64,000 nt of DNA. It comes from Mycobacterium marinum (GTDB taxonomy: Bacteria > Actinomycetota > Actinomycetes > Mycobacteriales > Mycobacteriaceae). The position numbers and the translations under genes were made by a program. The notes under the pieces are model-generated. The model did no database searches and had not been told where the DNA came from. It saw nothing but the letters and a program-made list of their open reading frames with translations. The DNA lies in contig NZ_CP024190.1 in NCBI RefSeq assembly GCF_003391395.1, forward strand, positions 186,001-250,000, written 5' to 3'. This document shows, piece after piece, positions 51,073 through 59,822 of the stretch (position 1 is the stretch's first letter; every line of letters begins with the position of its first letter).

Positions 51073-52833
51073 CTAACGCGCTCCGCGCACCAGGCGGCCG
51101 GGGCGGGCTCCGGTGTCGACACCGCCACGGCGGGTCACCGCTCCGCTGACGATTGTGGCGGCGTATCCGCTTGCGCCCTGCAATATCCGGTTGCCGCCGG
51201 CGGGCAGGTCGTAGGCCATCGCGGCCGGATGCAGCCGCAGCGCTTCGAGGTCGATGACGTTGAGATCGGCCTTCTTGCCGGGCTCGATGGTGCCGCGGTC
51301 GGTGAGGCCGAACAGGTGGGCCGTGTCGCGGGCCTGCTTGCGGATCACATATTCCAATGGCAACTTCTCGCCCCGCTTACGATCGCGTGCCCAATGGGTC
51401 AGCAAGAAGGTGGGGTAGGAGGCGTCGCAGATCATGCCGCAGTGAGCGCCGCCGTCCGAGAGCCCCAGCACGCCGGCCGGGTGCAGCATCATTTCGCGGA
51501 TCGCATCGCAGTTGCCGTCTGCGTAATTGAACAGCGGCAACATCAGCATGGCGCTCGCGTTCGATTCGAGCATCAGGTCATAGAGGGTCGCCAGCGGATC
51601 CTCGCCGCGGGCTTGGGCTATTGCGGCGACGGTGCGGTCGCGGGTGGGTTCATAGTCGGGTGGATCGCCCAGCGCATAGAGGCGTCCCAGCGAGTACTGA
51701 ACGAAGGCGGACATGCCGTCGAACAACACGTTCGGGTCGATGGGTAGGTCGTCCTCGGACAGGATCGCGGCTTTCACCGCGGGATCGGCCAGCCGTTGCG
51801 CGAGCTCGTCGCGGGTGCAGTCGGCCTTGAGCCGGCGGTAGGTCGGGCGGTGGGTGAAGGCGTGGTGACCTTGGAACCCGATCATCATCCCGAACGGGCG
51901 CGCGGCGATCTGCGGGTGCAGGCGGCTGCCCGCCGCGTGCGCGCTGGCCGAGAGCTCCAGCTGCTCGCGCCACAGGTTGGGATCGGCGTCCACCTGGATC
52001 AGGGCGAACGATACGGGTCGATCGATCTCACCGGCCAGGCGCCGCATCCATTCCAGTTCCCTTCTCGGCCCGACGATGTCCTCGCCCGCGGCGCCCTGCG
52101 GGGCGAGCTCGAAGACGGCCTGTCCGCCGGCGGCCATGGCGCGCCCCAGCCCGAATAGCTCGTCCTCGGCGGCGAAGGTTCCGGGCACCGGTTCGCCGTC
52201 CATCGCGCGGTGAGCCAGCGTTCGTGAGGTCGAGAACCCGAGCGCACCGGCCTCGATCGCCTCGGTGACCAGCCGGCCCATCGCCGCGATGTCTTCGGCG
52301 GTGGCCGGTTCATTACGGGCGCCGCGTTCACCCATCGTGTATGCGCGCACGGAGCCGTGGGCGATCTGGCTCCCCACGTCGATGGAGAACTTCTGCTTGC
52401 CGATCGTGTCGAGGTATTGGGGGTAGCTTTCCCAGCCCCAGGTGATGCCCTCGGTGAGCGCGGTGCCGGGGATGTCCTCGACCCCCTCCATCAGCCTGAT
52501 CAGCCAGTCCTCGCTGCCGGGGCGAACGGGTGCGAAACCCACCCCACAGTTGCCGGTGACCACGGTCGTCACCCCGTGCCCGCTGGAGGGCTCCAGAGTG
52601 CTGTCCCAACTCACCTGACCGTCGTAGTGCGTGTGGATATCGACGAAGCCGGGGGCCACCACCTGACCGGTGGCGTCGATAGTTTCGGCGGACGCACCGC
52701 CCAGGCCGGGATCATCGGCGCCCCGCCGGACGACGTCGACGATCTTGCCGTCCTTGATGCCGATGTCGGCCCGGTAGCGTGCGGCCCCGGTGCCGTCAAC
52801 GACGGTGCCGCCGACGATCTTCAAATCGAACAT
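51073..52833 (-). CDS. amidohydrolase, N-acyl-D-amino-acid deacylase family
   Basis: A 586-residue metal-dependent hydrolase: 'VAPGFVDIHTHYDGQVSWD' holds the HxH metal site, and 'VTTVVTGNCGVGFAPVRP' and 'SDGGAHCGMICDASYP' are typical of the D-aminoacylase/dihydroorotase-like branch; 'KKADLNVID' closes the composite beta domain. It hydrolyses an amide or ring bond in a substrate that cannot be named. First gene of a two-gene unit with the Rieske oxygenase. Confidence 0.87.
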   Translation of the reverse strand: MFDLKIVGGTVVDGTGAARYRADIGIKDGKIVDVVRRGADDPGLGGASAETIDATGQVVAPGFVDIHTHYDGQVSWDSTLEPSSGHGVTTVVTGNCGVGFAPVRPGSEDWLIRLMEGVEDIPGTALTEGITWGWESYPQYLDTIGKQKFSIDVGSQIAHGSVRAYTMGERGARNEPATAEDIAAMGRLVTEAIEAGALGFSTSRTLAHRAMDGEPVPGTFAAEDELFGLGRAMAAGGQAVFELAPQGAAGEDIVGPRRELEWMRRLAGEIDRPVSFALIQVDADPNLWREQLELSASAHAAGSRLHPQIAARPFGMMIGFQGHHAFTHRPTYRRLKADCTRDELAQRLADPAVKAAILSEDDLPIDPNVLFDGMSAFVQYSLGRLYALGDPPDYEPTRDRTVAAIAQARGEDPLATLYDLMLESNASAMLMLPLFNYADGNCDAIREMMLHPAGVLGLSDGGAHCGMICDASYPTFLLTHWARDRKRGEKLPLEYVIRKQARDTAHLFGLTDRGTIEPGKKADLNVIDLEALRLHPAAMAYDLPAGGNRILQGASGYAATIVSGAVTRRGGVDTGARPGRLVRGAR

Positions 52834-53000
52834 GAGCCCTCTGAGCCTCTCCCTGGTCGCGCGGCCGCGACGCGAGCCACCGGCCTGCCAACCCGGACCT
52901 GGATGGTTATTACGCTACGGCGCGTCGCGTATGTACGACGGTATTCCGCCCGCTCTATTCAGTCAATGATTCGACAGCGTGCAAACGCAGGGGTGCCGGC

Positions 53001-53378
53001 TCAGCTATCGGAGATGTCGTTGAGCGCGTCGTCCAGTGCGTCATAGAGGGGCAACATGGCGTCGATCCCCATCAGCCTGATCGGCCGGCTGGTGGCCGGA
53101 CCGTCCGCGACCACCGCGAATCGCGTCGGTGCCACGGCCTGCGCCTTGGCGCTGACCAGGACGGTCATCCCCGCTGAGGCCAGGAAATCGACCTTCGAGA
53201 GGTCAACGATCAGTGTTGCGGGCACCTCGATGAGCGAAGTGCGGAGCATCTCGGCCAACCGCGGTGCGGTCAGCATGTCGAGTTCCCCCGACACCGTCAC
53301 TACGACCGCTTCGCCAACCCGGGATTTTTCGATTCCGAATACTGTGGGTGGCGTTGGGTCGCCAGATTGTTCCACCAT
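53001..53378 (-). CDS. STAS-domain anti-sigma-factor antagonist
   Basis: A 125-residue single STAS domain: 'VVVTVSGELDMLTAPRLAEM' and 'LIVDLSKVDFLASAGMTVLV', where the serine of 'LASAG' is the residue phosphorylated by the cognate anti-sigma kinase. Mycobacterial relatives tie sigma-F-type stress control to phosphorylation. No kinase or sigma gene is adjacent. Confidence 0.9.
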   Translation of the reverse strand: MVEQSGDPTPPTVFGIEKSRVGEAVVVTVSGELDMLTAPRLAEMLRTSLIEVPATLIVDLSKVDFLASAGMTVLVSAKAQAVAPTRFAVVADGPATSRPIRLMGIDAMLPLYDALDDALNDISDS

Positions 53379-53667
53379 TGCTGTATCTCACATCCGTCCC
53401 GGTTCGGGACACCGCTCGTTGGCAGACATCCAATGTTTCGGGCCGGGCTGCTATCTCAACCCCGCCGACCGCTTCCGCCGCCAACATGCAGCTCAGTGGC
53501 GCACCCCCGGTCTGCACAAATCCTAGGCCACCACCAGATCGGGCGCGCTCGCCGCGCGGGATCCGGCATGCCGACGCCGCAATCGCGCCGGTCGGTTGGC
53601 GCTGCCGGGCTCGGGTGGCCTCAACAAAACATGGTCCCCGACGATGCGACGTTGGTAGGTTCTGGGA

Positions 53668-54717
53668 ATGCTCTTCGCGGCGTTGCGCGACATGCAATGG
53701 AGAAAGCGCCGCCTGGTCATTGCGATTATCAGCACCGGAATTATCTTCGGGATGACGCTCGTCATGACCGGGCTGGCAAATGGTTTCCGGGTGGAGGCGC
53801 AGCACACCGTCGATTCCCTCGGTGTCGACGTTTTCGTGGTCAAAGCCGGCGCGGCCGGGCCGTTTCTGGGCTCGATTCCATTTCCCGACGTTGACGTGGC
53901 GCGGGTGGCCGCCGAGCCCGGCGTCGTGGCCGCGGCGCCGCTGGCCAGCATGGGCACGATCATGAAGGAAGGCAAGTCAACCCGAAACGTCACGGCTTTC
54001 GGTGCACCGGAGCACGGACCGGGCATGCCCGAGGTATCGGACGGGCGAGCGCCGTCCGAGCCGGATGAGGTCGCGGTATCCAGCACGCTCAATCGGCATA
54101 TCGATGACACCCTGCAGCTCGGAGCGCACAAGCTGCGGATTGTCGGAATCGTGCCCAACTCCACGGCGCTGGCCAAGATCCCCAACATTTTTCTGACCAC
54201 CGAGGGCCTGCAGCGGGTGGCCTACAACGGGCAACCGATGATCACGTCGATCGGGGTCGACGGCTCGCCCCGAGAGCTTCCGGAGGGCTACCAGACCTAC
54301 GATCGGGAGGGCGCGGTCAACGACCTGATACGTCCGCTGAAGGTCGCCGTGAATTCAATTTCGATCGTGGCGGTCTTGCTGTGGATTGTGGCGGTGCTGA
54401 TCGTCGGATCGGTGGTGTATCTCTCCGCGCTGGAGCGCATGCGCGACTTTGCGGTGTTCAAGGCGATCGGCACGCCAACGCACTCGATCATGGCGGGACT
54501 GGCGTTGCAGGCGCTGGTCGTCTCGCTGCTTGCCGCTGTTGTGGGTGTCGTCCTGTCGAAACTGCTAGCTCCGTTGTTCCCGATGATCGTCGCGGTACCT
54601 GGCGGGGCCTATCTGGCGCTACCGGTGGTGGCAATCCTGATCGGCCTGCTGGCCAGCGTCGCCGGACTCAAGCGGGTGATGACCGTGGATCCCGCACTCG
54701 CGTTTGGAGGTCCTTAG
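53668..54717 (+). CDS. ABC transporter permease, MacB/FtsX type (Rv0072-like)
   Basis: A 349-residue protein: one N-terminal helix ('KRRLVIAIISTGIIFGMTLV'), a ~230-residue extracytoplasmic domain, then three C-terminal helices, the MacB/LolE/FtsX plan. 'YLSALERMRDFAVFKAIGTP' is the coupling region of the family. Three bases before the ATPase gene. M. tuberculosis Rv0072 holds the same place beside glyA2 and has been labelled glutamine transport, which this fold does not support; MacB-type systems move lipoproteins, peptides or drugs by mechanotransmission. Confidence 0.87.
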   Translation: MLFAALRDMQWRKRRLVIAIISTGIIFGMTLVMTGLANGFRVEAQHTVDSLGVDVFVVKAGAAGPFLGSIPFPDVDVARVAAEPGVVAAAPLASMGTIMKEGKSTRNVTAFGAPEHGPGMPEVSDGRAPSEPDEVAVSSTLNRHIDDTLQLGAHKLRIVGIVPNSTALAKIPNIFLTTEGLQRVAYNGQPMITSIGVDGSPRELPEGYQTYDREGAVNDLIRPLKVAVNSISIVAVLLWIVAVLIVGSVVYLSALERMRDFAVFKAIGTPTHSIMAGLALQALVVSLLAAVVGVVLSKLLAPLFPMIVAVPGGAYLALPVVAILIGLLASVAGLKRVMTVDPALAFGGP

Positions 54718-54720
54718 CCG

Positions 54721-55713
54721 GTGGGCGATCTCAGCATTCAGGACCTGGTAGTCGAGTACTACAGCGGTGGATATGCCCTTCGGCCGATCAATGGTTTGAA
54801 CCTCGACGTGGAGGCCGGGTCTCTGGTCATCCTGCTCGGTCCGAGTGGATGTGGGAAGACAACGTTGCTGTCTTGCCTGGGCGGCATTCTGCGACCCAAG
54901 TCCGGGGCGATCAAGTTCGAGGACATCGATATCACCACGCTCGAAGGTACGGCGCTGGCGAAATATCGGCGAGACAAGGTGGGCATCGTCTTTCAGGCGT
55001 TCAACCTGGTGCCGAGCCTGACCGCGCTGGAGAATGTGATGGTTCCGCTGCGTTCGGCCGGGATGTCACGTGCTGCGGCGCGGGCGCGCGCCGAGGAGTT
55101 GTTGAAGCGCGTCAACCTCGAGGAGCGGATGAAACACCGGCCCGGGGACCTCAGCGGTGGGCAACAGCAGCGCGTCGCGGTTGCGCGCGCGATCGCGCTG
55201 GACCCGCCGCTGATCCTGGCCGATGAACCGACCGCACACCTCGACTTCATCCAGGTAGAGGAAGTGCTGCGGCTGATCCGCGAACTCGCCGATGGTGACC
55301 GAGTGGTCGTGGTGGCCACCCACGACAGCAGGATGCTGCCGATGGCCGACCGTGTTGTGGAGTTGACGCCCGATTTCGCGGAGACCAACCGGCCGCCCGA
55401 AGTCGTCGAATTGAAGTCCGGGGACGTGCTGTTTGAACAGAGCACGATGGGCGACCTCATCTATGTCGTATCGGCGGGTGAGTTCGAAATCGTGCACGAA
55501 TTAGCCGACGGCGGCGAAGAATTGGTCAAAGTTGCCGGGCCCGGAGAATATTTCGGCGAGATGGGGGTGCTGTTTCACATGCCGCGTTCGGCAACGGTGC
55601 GGGCCCGCACCGACGCGACGGCCGTCGGCTACACGGCGCAGGCGTTTCGTGAGCGGCTCGGTATCGGCGGTATGCGCGACCTGATCGAGCACCGCGAGCT
55701 TTCCAGCGACTGA
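54721..55713 (+). CDS. ABC ATPase fused to a cyclic-nucleotide-binding-type domain (Rv0073-like)
   Basis: A 330-residue protein from GTG 54721. Residues 1-225 are a MacB/LolD ATPase: Walker A GPSGCGKTT (40-48), 'LSGGQQQRVAVARAI' (from 144), Walker B 'LILADEPTAHLD'. Residues about 235-330 form a second domain with 'SAGEFEIVHE', 'GPGEYFGEMGVLFHMPRSAT' and 'VRARTDATAV', the phosphate-binding-cassette layout of cyclic-nucleotide-binding domains (GE...PRSATVRA). This suggests a transporter gated by cAMP or another nucleotide. Confidence 0.9.
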   Translation: MGDLSIQDLVVEYYSGGYALRPINGLNLDVEAGSLVILLGPSGCGKTTLLSCLGGILRPKSGAIKFEDIDITTLEGTALAKYRRDKVGIVFQAFNLVPSLTALENVMVPLRSAGMSRAAARARAEELLKRVNLEERMKHRPGDLSGGQQQRVAVARAIALDPPLILADEPTAHLDFIQVEEVLRLIRELADGDRVVVVATHDSRMLPMADRVVELTPDFAETNRPPEVVELKSGDVLFEQSTMGDLIYVVSAGEFEIVHELADGGEELVKVAGPGEYFGEMGVLFHMPRSATVRARTDATAVGYTAQAFRERLGIGGMRDLIEHRELSSD

Positions 55714-55734
55714 TTTGGCGACGGAGCTGGCGGG

Positions 55735-56685
55735 TCAGCGCCGGTGCCCGGCGAAGAACTGCCAGATGGTGTCGGTCGCGTCCAACGCCGTCGACGGTTC
55801 GGGAAGACCGAGTCTCTCCAGCAGGGGGCCGCGCGTACCGCCGGGCCATTGATGGCCCGCCCCGGCCACCGAGATCAATTCCACGGTGTGGCCGTCTGCG
55901 CATTCGGCGGTCACGGTTGTCACCACGCCCGCAGTGCTCGAGATGGGCGGTCCACATGCGTCGATGGCGCGCCAGGTCGCGTTCACCGAAGGCACCGACG
56001 GGCCATCCACCCGTGGCGATCCGTTGATTTTCACCGCTTGGCCGGGGCCGCCGTCATAGGGGACGCTCTGGTCTGCCGTGCCGTGGATTTGCAGCACCGA
56101 GGTCGGCCGCGCGCGTGCGCAATCGGTCACCAGCGTGCCGGCCACCGGTGCGATCGCGGCGAAGATCTCCGTTTGGCAACCCAACCGCAGCGCCATCATG
56201 GCGCCGTTGGACATGCCGGTGGCGTAAACACGCGCGGAATCTATCGGGATCTGTTTTCCGATCTCGGCAACCATGGCGGTGAGGAATCCGACGTCGTCGA
56301 CATTGTTGCGCTGGGGCAGGCCGCAGCAGGTTCCAGCGTTCCAGGCCCGGTGCAGACCGTCGGGATAGGCGACCAGGAAGTGCTGCTGATCTGCCTTGTC
56401 GTTCCAGTGGTACGCGCGCTCGGCCTGCGCACCGTTGCCGAAGCCGCCGTGCATCATCACCACCAGTGGGACAGCGCCGGTCAATCCCTGCGGCCGGTAG
56501 AGATTGAACGTCCGTTCGGCGCCATCCCACTGGATGCTCTGAGTGGACCGGCCCACCGGGATCGTCGCGGGTGCGGGTGCTCCAGCCGCATGCCCACCCG
56601 CGGAACATCCGCCCGTCCAGACGACGAGCAAGCCGAGGACAACCGCGCTCAACACCCGAAGGATGCGAGCGGTTTCACGCGCCAT
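55735..56685 (-). CDS. secreted lipoprotein esterase, LpqP/PHB-depolymerase family
   Basis: A 316-residue protein from ATG 56685 (MARETARIL); the frame is open much further upstream but that part overlaps the next gene in antiphase. The signal peptide ends at a lipobox-like WTGGC (Cys about 25). Catalytic serine in 'YATGMSNGAMMALRL' (GxSxG form), 'VMMHGGFGNGAQAER' as the oxyanion region, and 'SVAGAGHQWPGG' with the likely histidine. Feruloyl-esterase/PHB-depolymerase-like hydrolase resembling LpqP. Convergent with the ABC genes. Confidence 0.87.
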   Translation of the reverse strand: MARETARILRVLSAVVLGLLVVWTGGCSAGGHAAGAPAPATIPVGRSTQSIQWDGAERTFNLYRPQGLTGAVPLVVMMHGGFGNGAQAERAYHWNDKADQQHFLVAYPDGLHRAWNAGTCCGLPQRNNVDDVGFLTAMVAEIGKQIPIDSARVYATGMSNGAMMALRLGCQTEIFAAIAPVAGTLVTDCARARPTSVLQIHGTADQSVPYDGGPGQAVKINGSPRVDGPSVPSVNATWRAIDACGPPISSTAGVVTTVTAECADGHTVELISVAGAGHQWPGGTRGPLLERLGLPEPSTALDATDTIWQFFAGHRR

Positions 56686-56768
56686 CAACTCATGGTGACA
56701 GCCCTCTGCCGGATTGACAAGTAGCTTGTCAATCAAGCGAGGGGCTGGCTTCCAGGCGGGGCCGTTCC

Positions 56769-58067
56769 TTACCGCGGGAGTCGCGCCACGGCCAGGATCC
56801 GAGCGGCCACCAGGGCGGCGACCGTCACTGCGATGCAGGCAAGTCCGTCGTCCTTGAGGCCCCACTTCACCGACGCCAGGATGGCCGCCCCGGCCACACA
56901 CAGCAGTACGCCGACCCCCGCGCCGCGCCAGACCGAGGTGATGGCGGGTGCGCCGTCCCAGCCGGGCAGCGGATTGTTCTCCAGCGGCCGCAGCGCAACG
57001 AACAGCGCTGCCACCGCACCAAACATGATCAACAGTTGGGCAGCGCTGATCACGGCGAAGCCCGGCTCGCCGGGATAGCGGGGAACTCCCAATCCGTCGA
57101 AGAGCAGGTGCACGCCCAGCAGGGCTGGCATATGCCACAGGTACAAAGTCATGGCTCCGGAGTTGCCGATCGCCGCCAACCACCAGACCCGCGGGCGCCG
57201 AGCCCATCGGGCGATTGCCGGTGCCGCCACAACAGCCAACGCGCTCAGAATGATGGCGTGACCAGCCAACAACAGTGAGGGAGGGCTCATGTTGGGCAGC
57301 CGCTGGCCTTCGATGCCAACCAGGCTCAGCTCGTAAGGGCCCCAGCACAGCAACGCGACGTTGGTAGCCAGAAATATCGCGGCCGTGCCGATCGTGCGGG
57401 CTCGTGTCAGCAATCGGTGGCGATAGGCCACGCCGAACATGGCGGGAATGAGCCAGACCGCGAGGTTGAGGTATCCGAGCGATGCTGCGGCGCTGCAGTG
57501 CAGTCGGACGGCGTCGACGGCCGCGATCATGGCGTAGACCGCGGTTACGCCGGCGGCCAGGCGCGCCGTGCTGGTGATTCGAGATAGCACCGGCATCGCC
57601 GCCAGCACCAGCACGTAGGCGCCGAGAAACCACAGCAATTGGATGCTCACACCGGCGACCGGCTCGTAAACGTGCTGGGGCAGTAGCGGATAGAGGATGA
57701 CCAGCGCCACCGCCCAAAAGCTCAGGTAATAGAAAACCGGTCGAAACAGCCGCGCGGCGCGCTTCATCAGCCAGCCGCCCCAGTTCGTTCCGGGGCGCCA
57801 GGACGGGACACACGCCGCCGCTCCGGCGAAAAAGAACAACGGCATGATCTGAAAAATCCAGGTCAGAGCCTGAAACGTGGTCGAGGTGGTCAGCAGGTTG
57901 TCCCAGCGGAGCACGCCACCGCGGATGACGCTGGTCGCCATCACCGTATGGCCCACGACCACGCCGACCAAGGCCGTGATGCGGATGACGTCGATGGCGC
58001 GGTCACGGTCGGCCGGGGTGCGTTCGGCAAGTTCGGCGGGGCTGGGAAAGCCCGTCAGCGATGTCAT
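56769..58067 (-). CDS. membrane acyltransferase (acyltransferase 3 family)
   Basis: A 432-residue protein with about ten transmembrane helices. The N-terminal 'RITALVGVVVGHTVMATSV' carries the conserved histidine of the OafA/acyltransferase-3 family, and 'MTLYLWHMPALLGVHLL' is a typical later helix pair. These enzymes O-acylate sugars, glycolipids or other envelope components at the membrane. No adjacent glycosyltransferase identifies the acceptor. 83 bases upstream of the LpqP-like gene in the same direction. Confidence 0.82.
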   Translation of the reverse strand: MTSLTGFPSPAELAERTPADRDRAIDVIRITALVGVVVGHTVMATSVIRGGVLRWDNLLTTSTTFQALTWIFQIMPLFFFAGAAACVPSWRPGTNWGGWLMKRAARLFRPVFYYLSFWAVALVILYPLLPQHVYEPVAGVSIQLLWFLGAYVLVLAAMPVLSRITSTARLAAGVTAVYAMIAAVDAVRLHCSAAASLGYLNLAVWLIPAMFGVAYRHRLLTRARTIGTAAIFLATNVALLCWGPYELSLVGIEGQRLPNMSPPSLLLAGHAIILSALAVVAAPAIARWARRPRVWWLAAIGNSGAMTLYLWHMPALLGVHLLFDGLGVPRYPGEPGFAVISAAQLLIMFGAVAALFVALRPLENNPLPGWDGAPAITSVWRGAGVGVLLCVAGAAILASVKWGLKDDGLACIAVTVAALVAARILAVARLPR

Positions 58068-58196
58068 GCTTGAAGCATCACGGGTGGGCCGGGTGGACCG
58101 CTTGGGTACTTGTACTCGTCTTACCCGGGTAGAGCTACCCGAACGGTGGGCGCAACAGTGCTGCCGGGGTGAGCTATCTGGCTGGGGGCCAACGAT

Positions 58197-58634
58197 TTAC
58201 ATCGAACGCTGCAGCGTCAGGGTGAACAGCAGGTAGCCGACGCAGAGCAGGAAGTTCAATGCGACGATAACCATGCCCAGCGAGAGCAATGCATGCCGGC
58301 ACTTGCGCTGCAGCCGGTGCAATTTCGCGACGCGTTTTTCACGGGTTATTTGGATGGCGATCAACGCAAAATTGATATTCGTCATTTCGCTATCCGAGGC
58401 GGGCATGCCGGCGTGCATCTCCCGAAGACGCTGCGGCGAGATCCTCACGCCCACCCCGGCGAATCGACGGCTCAGCCGTCGCGCCTGGCTGCGGCCGAAT
58501 AAGTGATCGCGCATCGGCAGCTGATGCGAGAGTCTCCGTCGTTCGTCGCCCCACGGGTTCGACGAGGTCGTCACAAGCCGGAATTCTATGCCGTTTCGGT
58601 CCCTTATAGGGAGCGCCGCGCCAAATTTCTTCAC
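58197..58634 (-). CDS. hypothetical protein with one C-terminal membrane helix
   Basis: Up to 145 residues; the start is uncertain and could be the inner ATG at MRDHLFGRS. The middle is basic and Arg-rich, and residues about 113-138 ('LLSLGMVIVALNFLLCVGYL') form a hydrophobic helix close to the C-terminus, as in tail-anchored proteins. I do not recognise a family. It lies 12 bases downstream of the sulfotransferase gene. Confidence 0.4.
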   Translation of the reverse strand: MKKFGAALPIRDRNGIEFRLVTTSSNPWGDERRRLSHQLPMRDHLFGRSQARRLSRRFAGVGVRISPQRLREMHAGMPASDSEMTNINFALIAIQITREKRVAKLHRLQRKCRHALLSLGMVIVALNFLLCVGYLLFTLTLQRSM

Positions 58635-58646
58635 GCCATTTGTGAA

Positions 58647-59822
58647 TTAACGCAATTGCTCGGTGGGTACCCCATAGCGGTCTTGATACGGACGCACCCG
58701 GTCGCGAACGACGCTGGCGTCTAGGCCGGTATCCGACCAGGTGGACCGACCCCGCCCGCCATCACCGGGATGAGCCCTCAGGAAGTCACGCATGCGTTGT
58801 TCGGTTTCCGGCGCCAGCTCGCGGCCCAGCTTGCGATATACGCCTCTGATCGTGCTCCAAGGGTCATTGACGAAGTCGGTGTAGAGCACGTCGATCACCT
58901 GGCCGGCGGGGAGGGCGCCGCCGGCACGCAGCGCCATCTCCCGGTCGAGGCCGACCACTATTTCCTCGTAGCACTGGGCCGCGCATTCGGCGATGCTGGA
59001 TTCGTCGCTGGCCATCCGGCGCAGGTGATGGGTCAGCGCCGCGATTGAGGAGATGACGTTGAGTGGGTCACGGTGTGTCTGCACGATCAACGCGTCGGGG
59101 TACTCGGCCAGTAGCGCATCCAGCTGCCACAGATGCGCGGGCGATTTGAGCAGCCACTGGCCCGCGACGCCGGATTGCAGGTGTTGCAGAAAGATTCGGT
59201 GGAATCGGTAGGCGCCGCGGTGGTCCGCCTCGTACAGCAGCCAGCGGTAGTAACTGGGTAGCCGGTACTGCACCGAATAGATCATGCTGGTGAATTCGCT
59301 GGCCGTGATGCGGACGCACTCCTGTCCGACCTGTGCGCCCATCGGGTGAAAGGACAGGAAGCCGGGAATGATCTGCTCGGAGAGCTCGATGCTGGCCTGT
59401 GTCTGCGCGATTCGTGGATCGCTGAGATACGTGTCGGGCTGGGGGACCGGACACGGCGCATCGACTTCCCAGGTCAGCGGTGCCCGAAGGTCGGGGTCCT
59501 GGGCGAGCAAGTCATAGAGAATCGTCGTTCCGGTGCGGGGCTGGCCGACGATGACGATGGGCTGATCGATTGCCTTGGTGGCGATTTCGGGGTGCTGGCG
59601 GCGCCACGCGATGACGCCGAGCCGGTTACGCAATGCGCGCATCAGGTCCAGGTGGGCGATCTCGACGCCGATAGCCGACAACCGCGCCTCGTGGATCAGC
59701 GCGTCGGTGACCCGCTGCAATCCGTCTTGCCACCCGTCGGCGCCGAAGTCGTCGCTTCCGGCTTCCTCGCAGGCGGTGGCGATCAGGCGTTCGGGCTTGA
59801 ACCGATCCTGCGGCATGCTCAT
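58647..59822 (-). CDS. PAPS-dependent sulfotransferase
   Basis: A 391-residue protein. The 5'-phosphosulfate loop is 'IVGQPRTGTTILYDLLAQDP' and the 3'-phosphate site 'IVQTHRDPLNVISS'; 'LLKSPAHLWQLDALL' is typical of the mycobacterial Stf group. It would sulfate a lipid or glycolipid from PAPS. ATG 59822 overlaps the DUF1214 stop in an ATGA, which fixes the start; the frame is open upstream only as a shadow of that gene. Confidence 0.88.
   Translation of the reverse strand: MSMPQDRFKPERLIATACEEAGSDDFGADGWQDGLQRVTDALIHEARLSAIGVEIAHLDLMRALRNRLGVIAWRRQHPEIATKAIDQPIVIVGQPRTGTTILYDLLAQDPDLRAPLTWEVDAPCPVPQPDTYLSDPRIAQTQASIELSEQIIPGFLSFHPMGAQVGQECVRITASEFTSMIYSVQYRLPSYYRWLLYEADHRGAYRFHRIFLQHLQSGVAGQWLLKSPAHLWQLDALLAEYPDALIVQTHRDPLNVISSIAALTHHLRRMASDESSIAECAAQCYEEIVVGLDREMALRAGGALPAGQVIDVLYTDFVNDPWSTIRGVYRKLGRELAPETEQRMRDFLRAHPGDGGRGRSTWSDTGLDASVVRDRVRPYQDRYGVPTEQLR

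Noticed and set aside
49783..51747. 654-codon open frame antisense to the Rieske and amidohydrolase genes
   Set aside because: Spans two real genes and their junction on the other strand; no domain is visible.
56686..57813. N-terminal extension of the LpqP-like esterase
   Set aside because: The true start with signal peptide and lipobox is at 56685; the rest shadows the acyltransferase gene.
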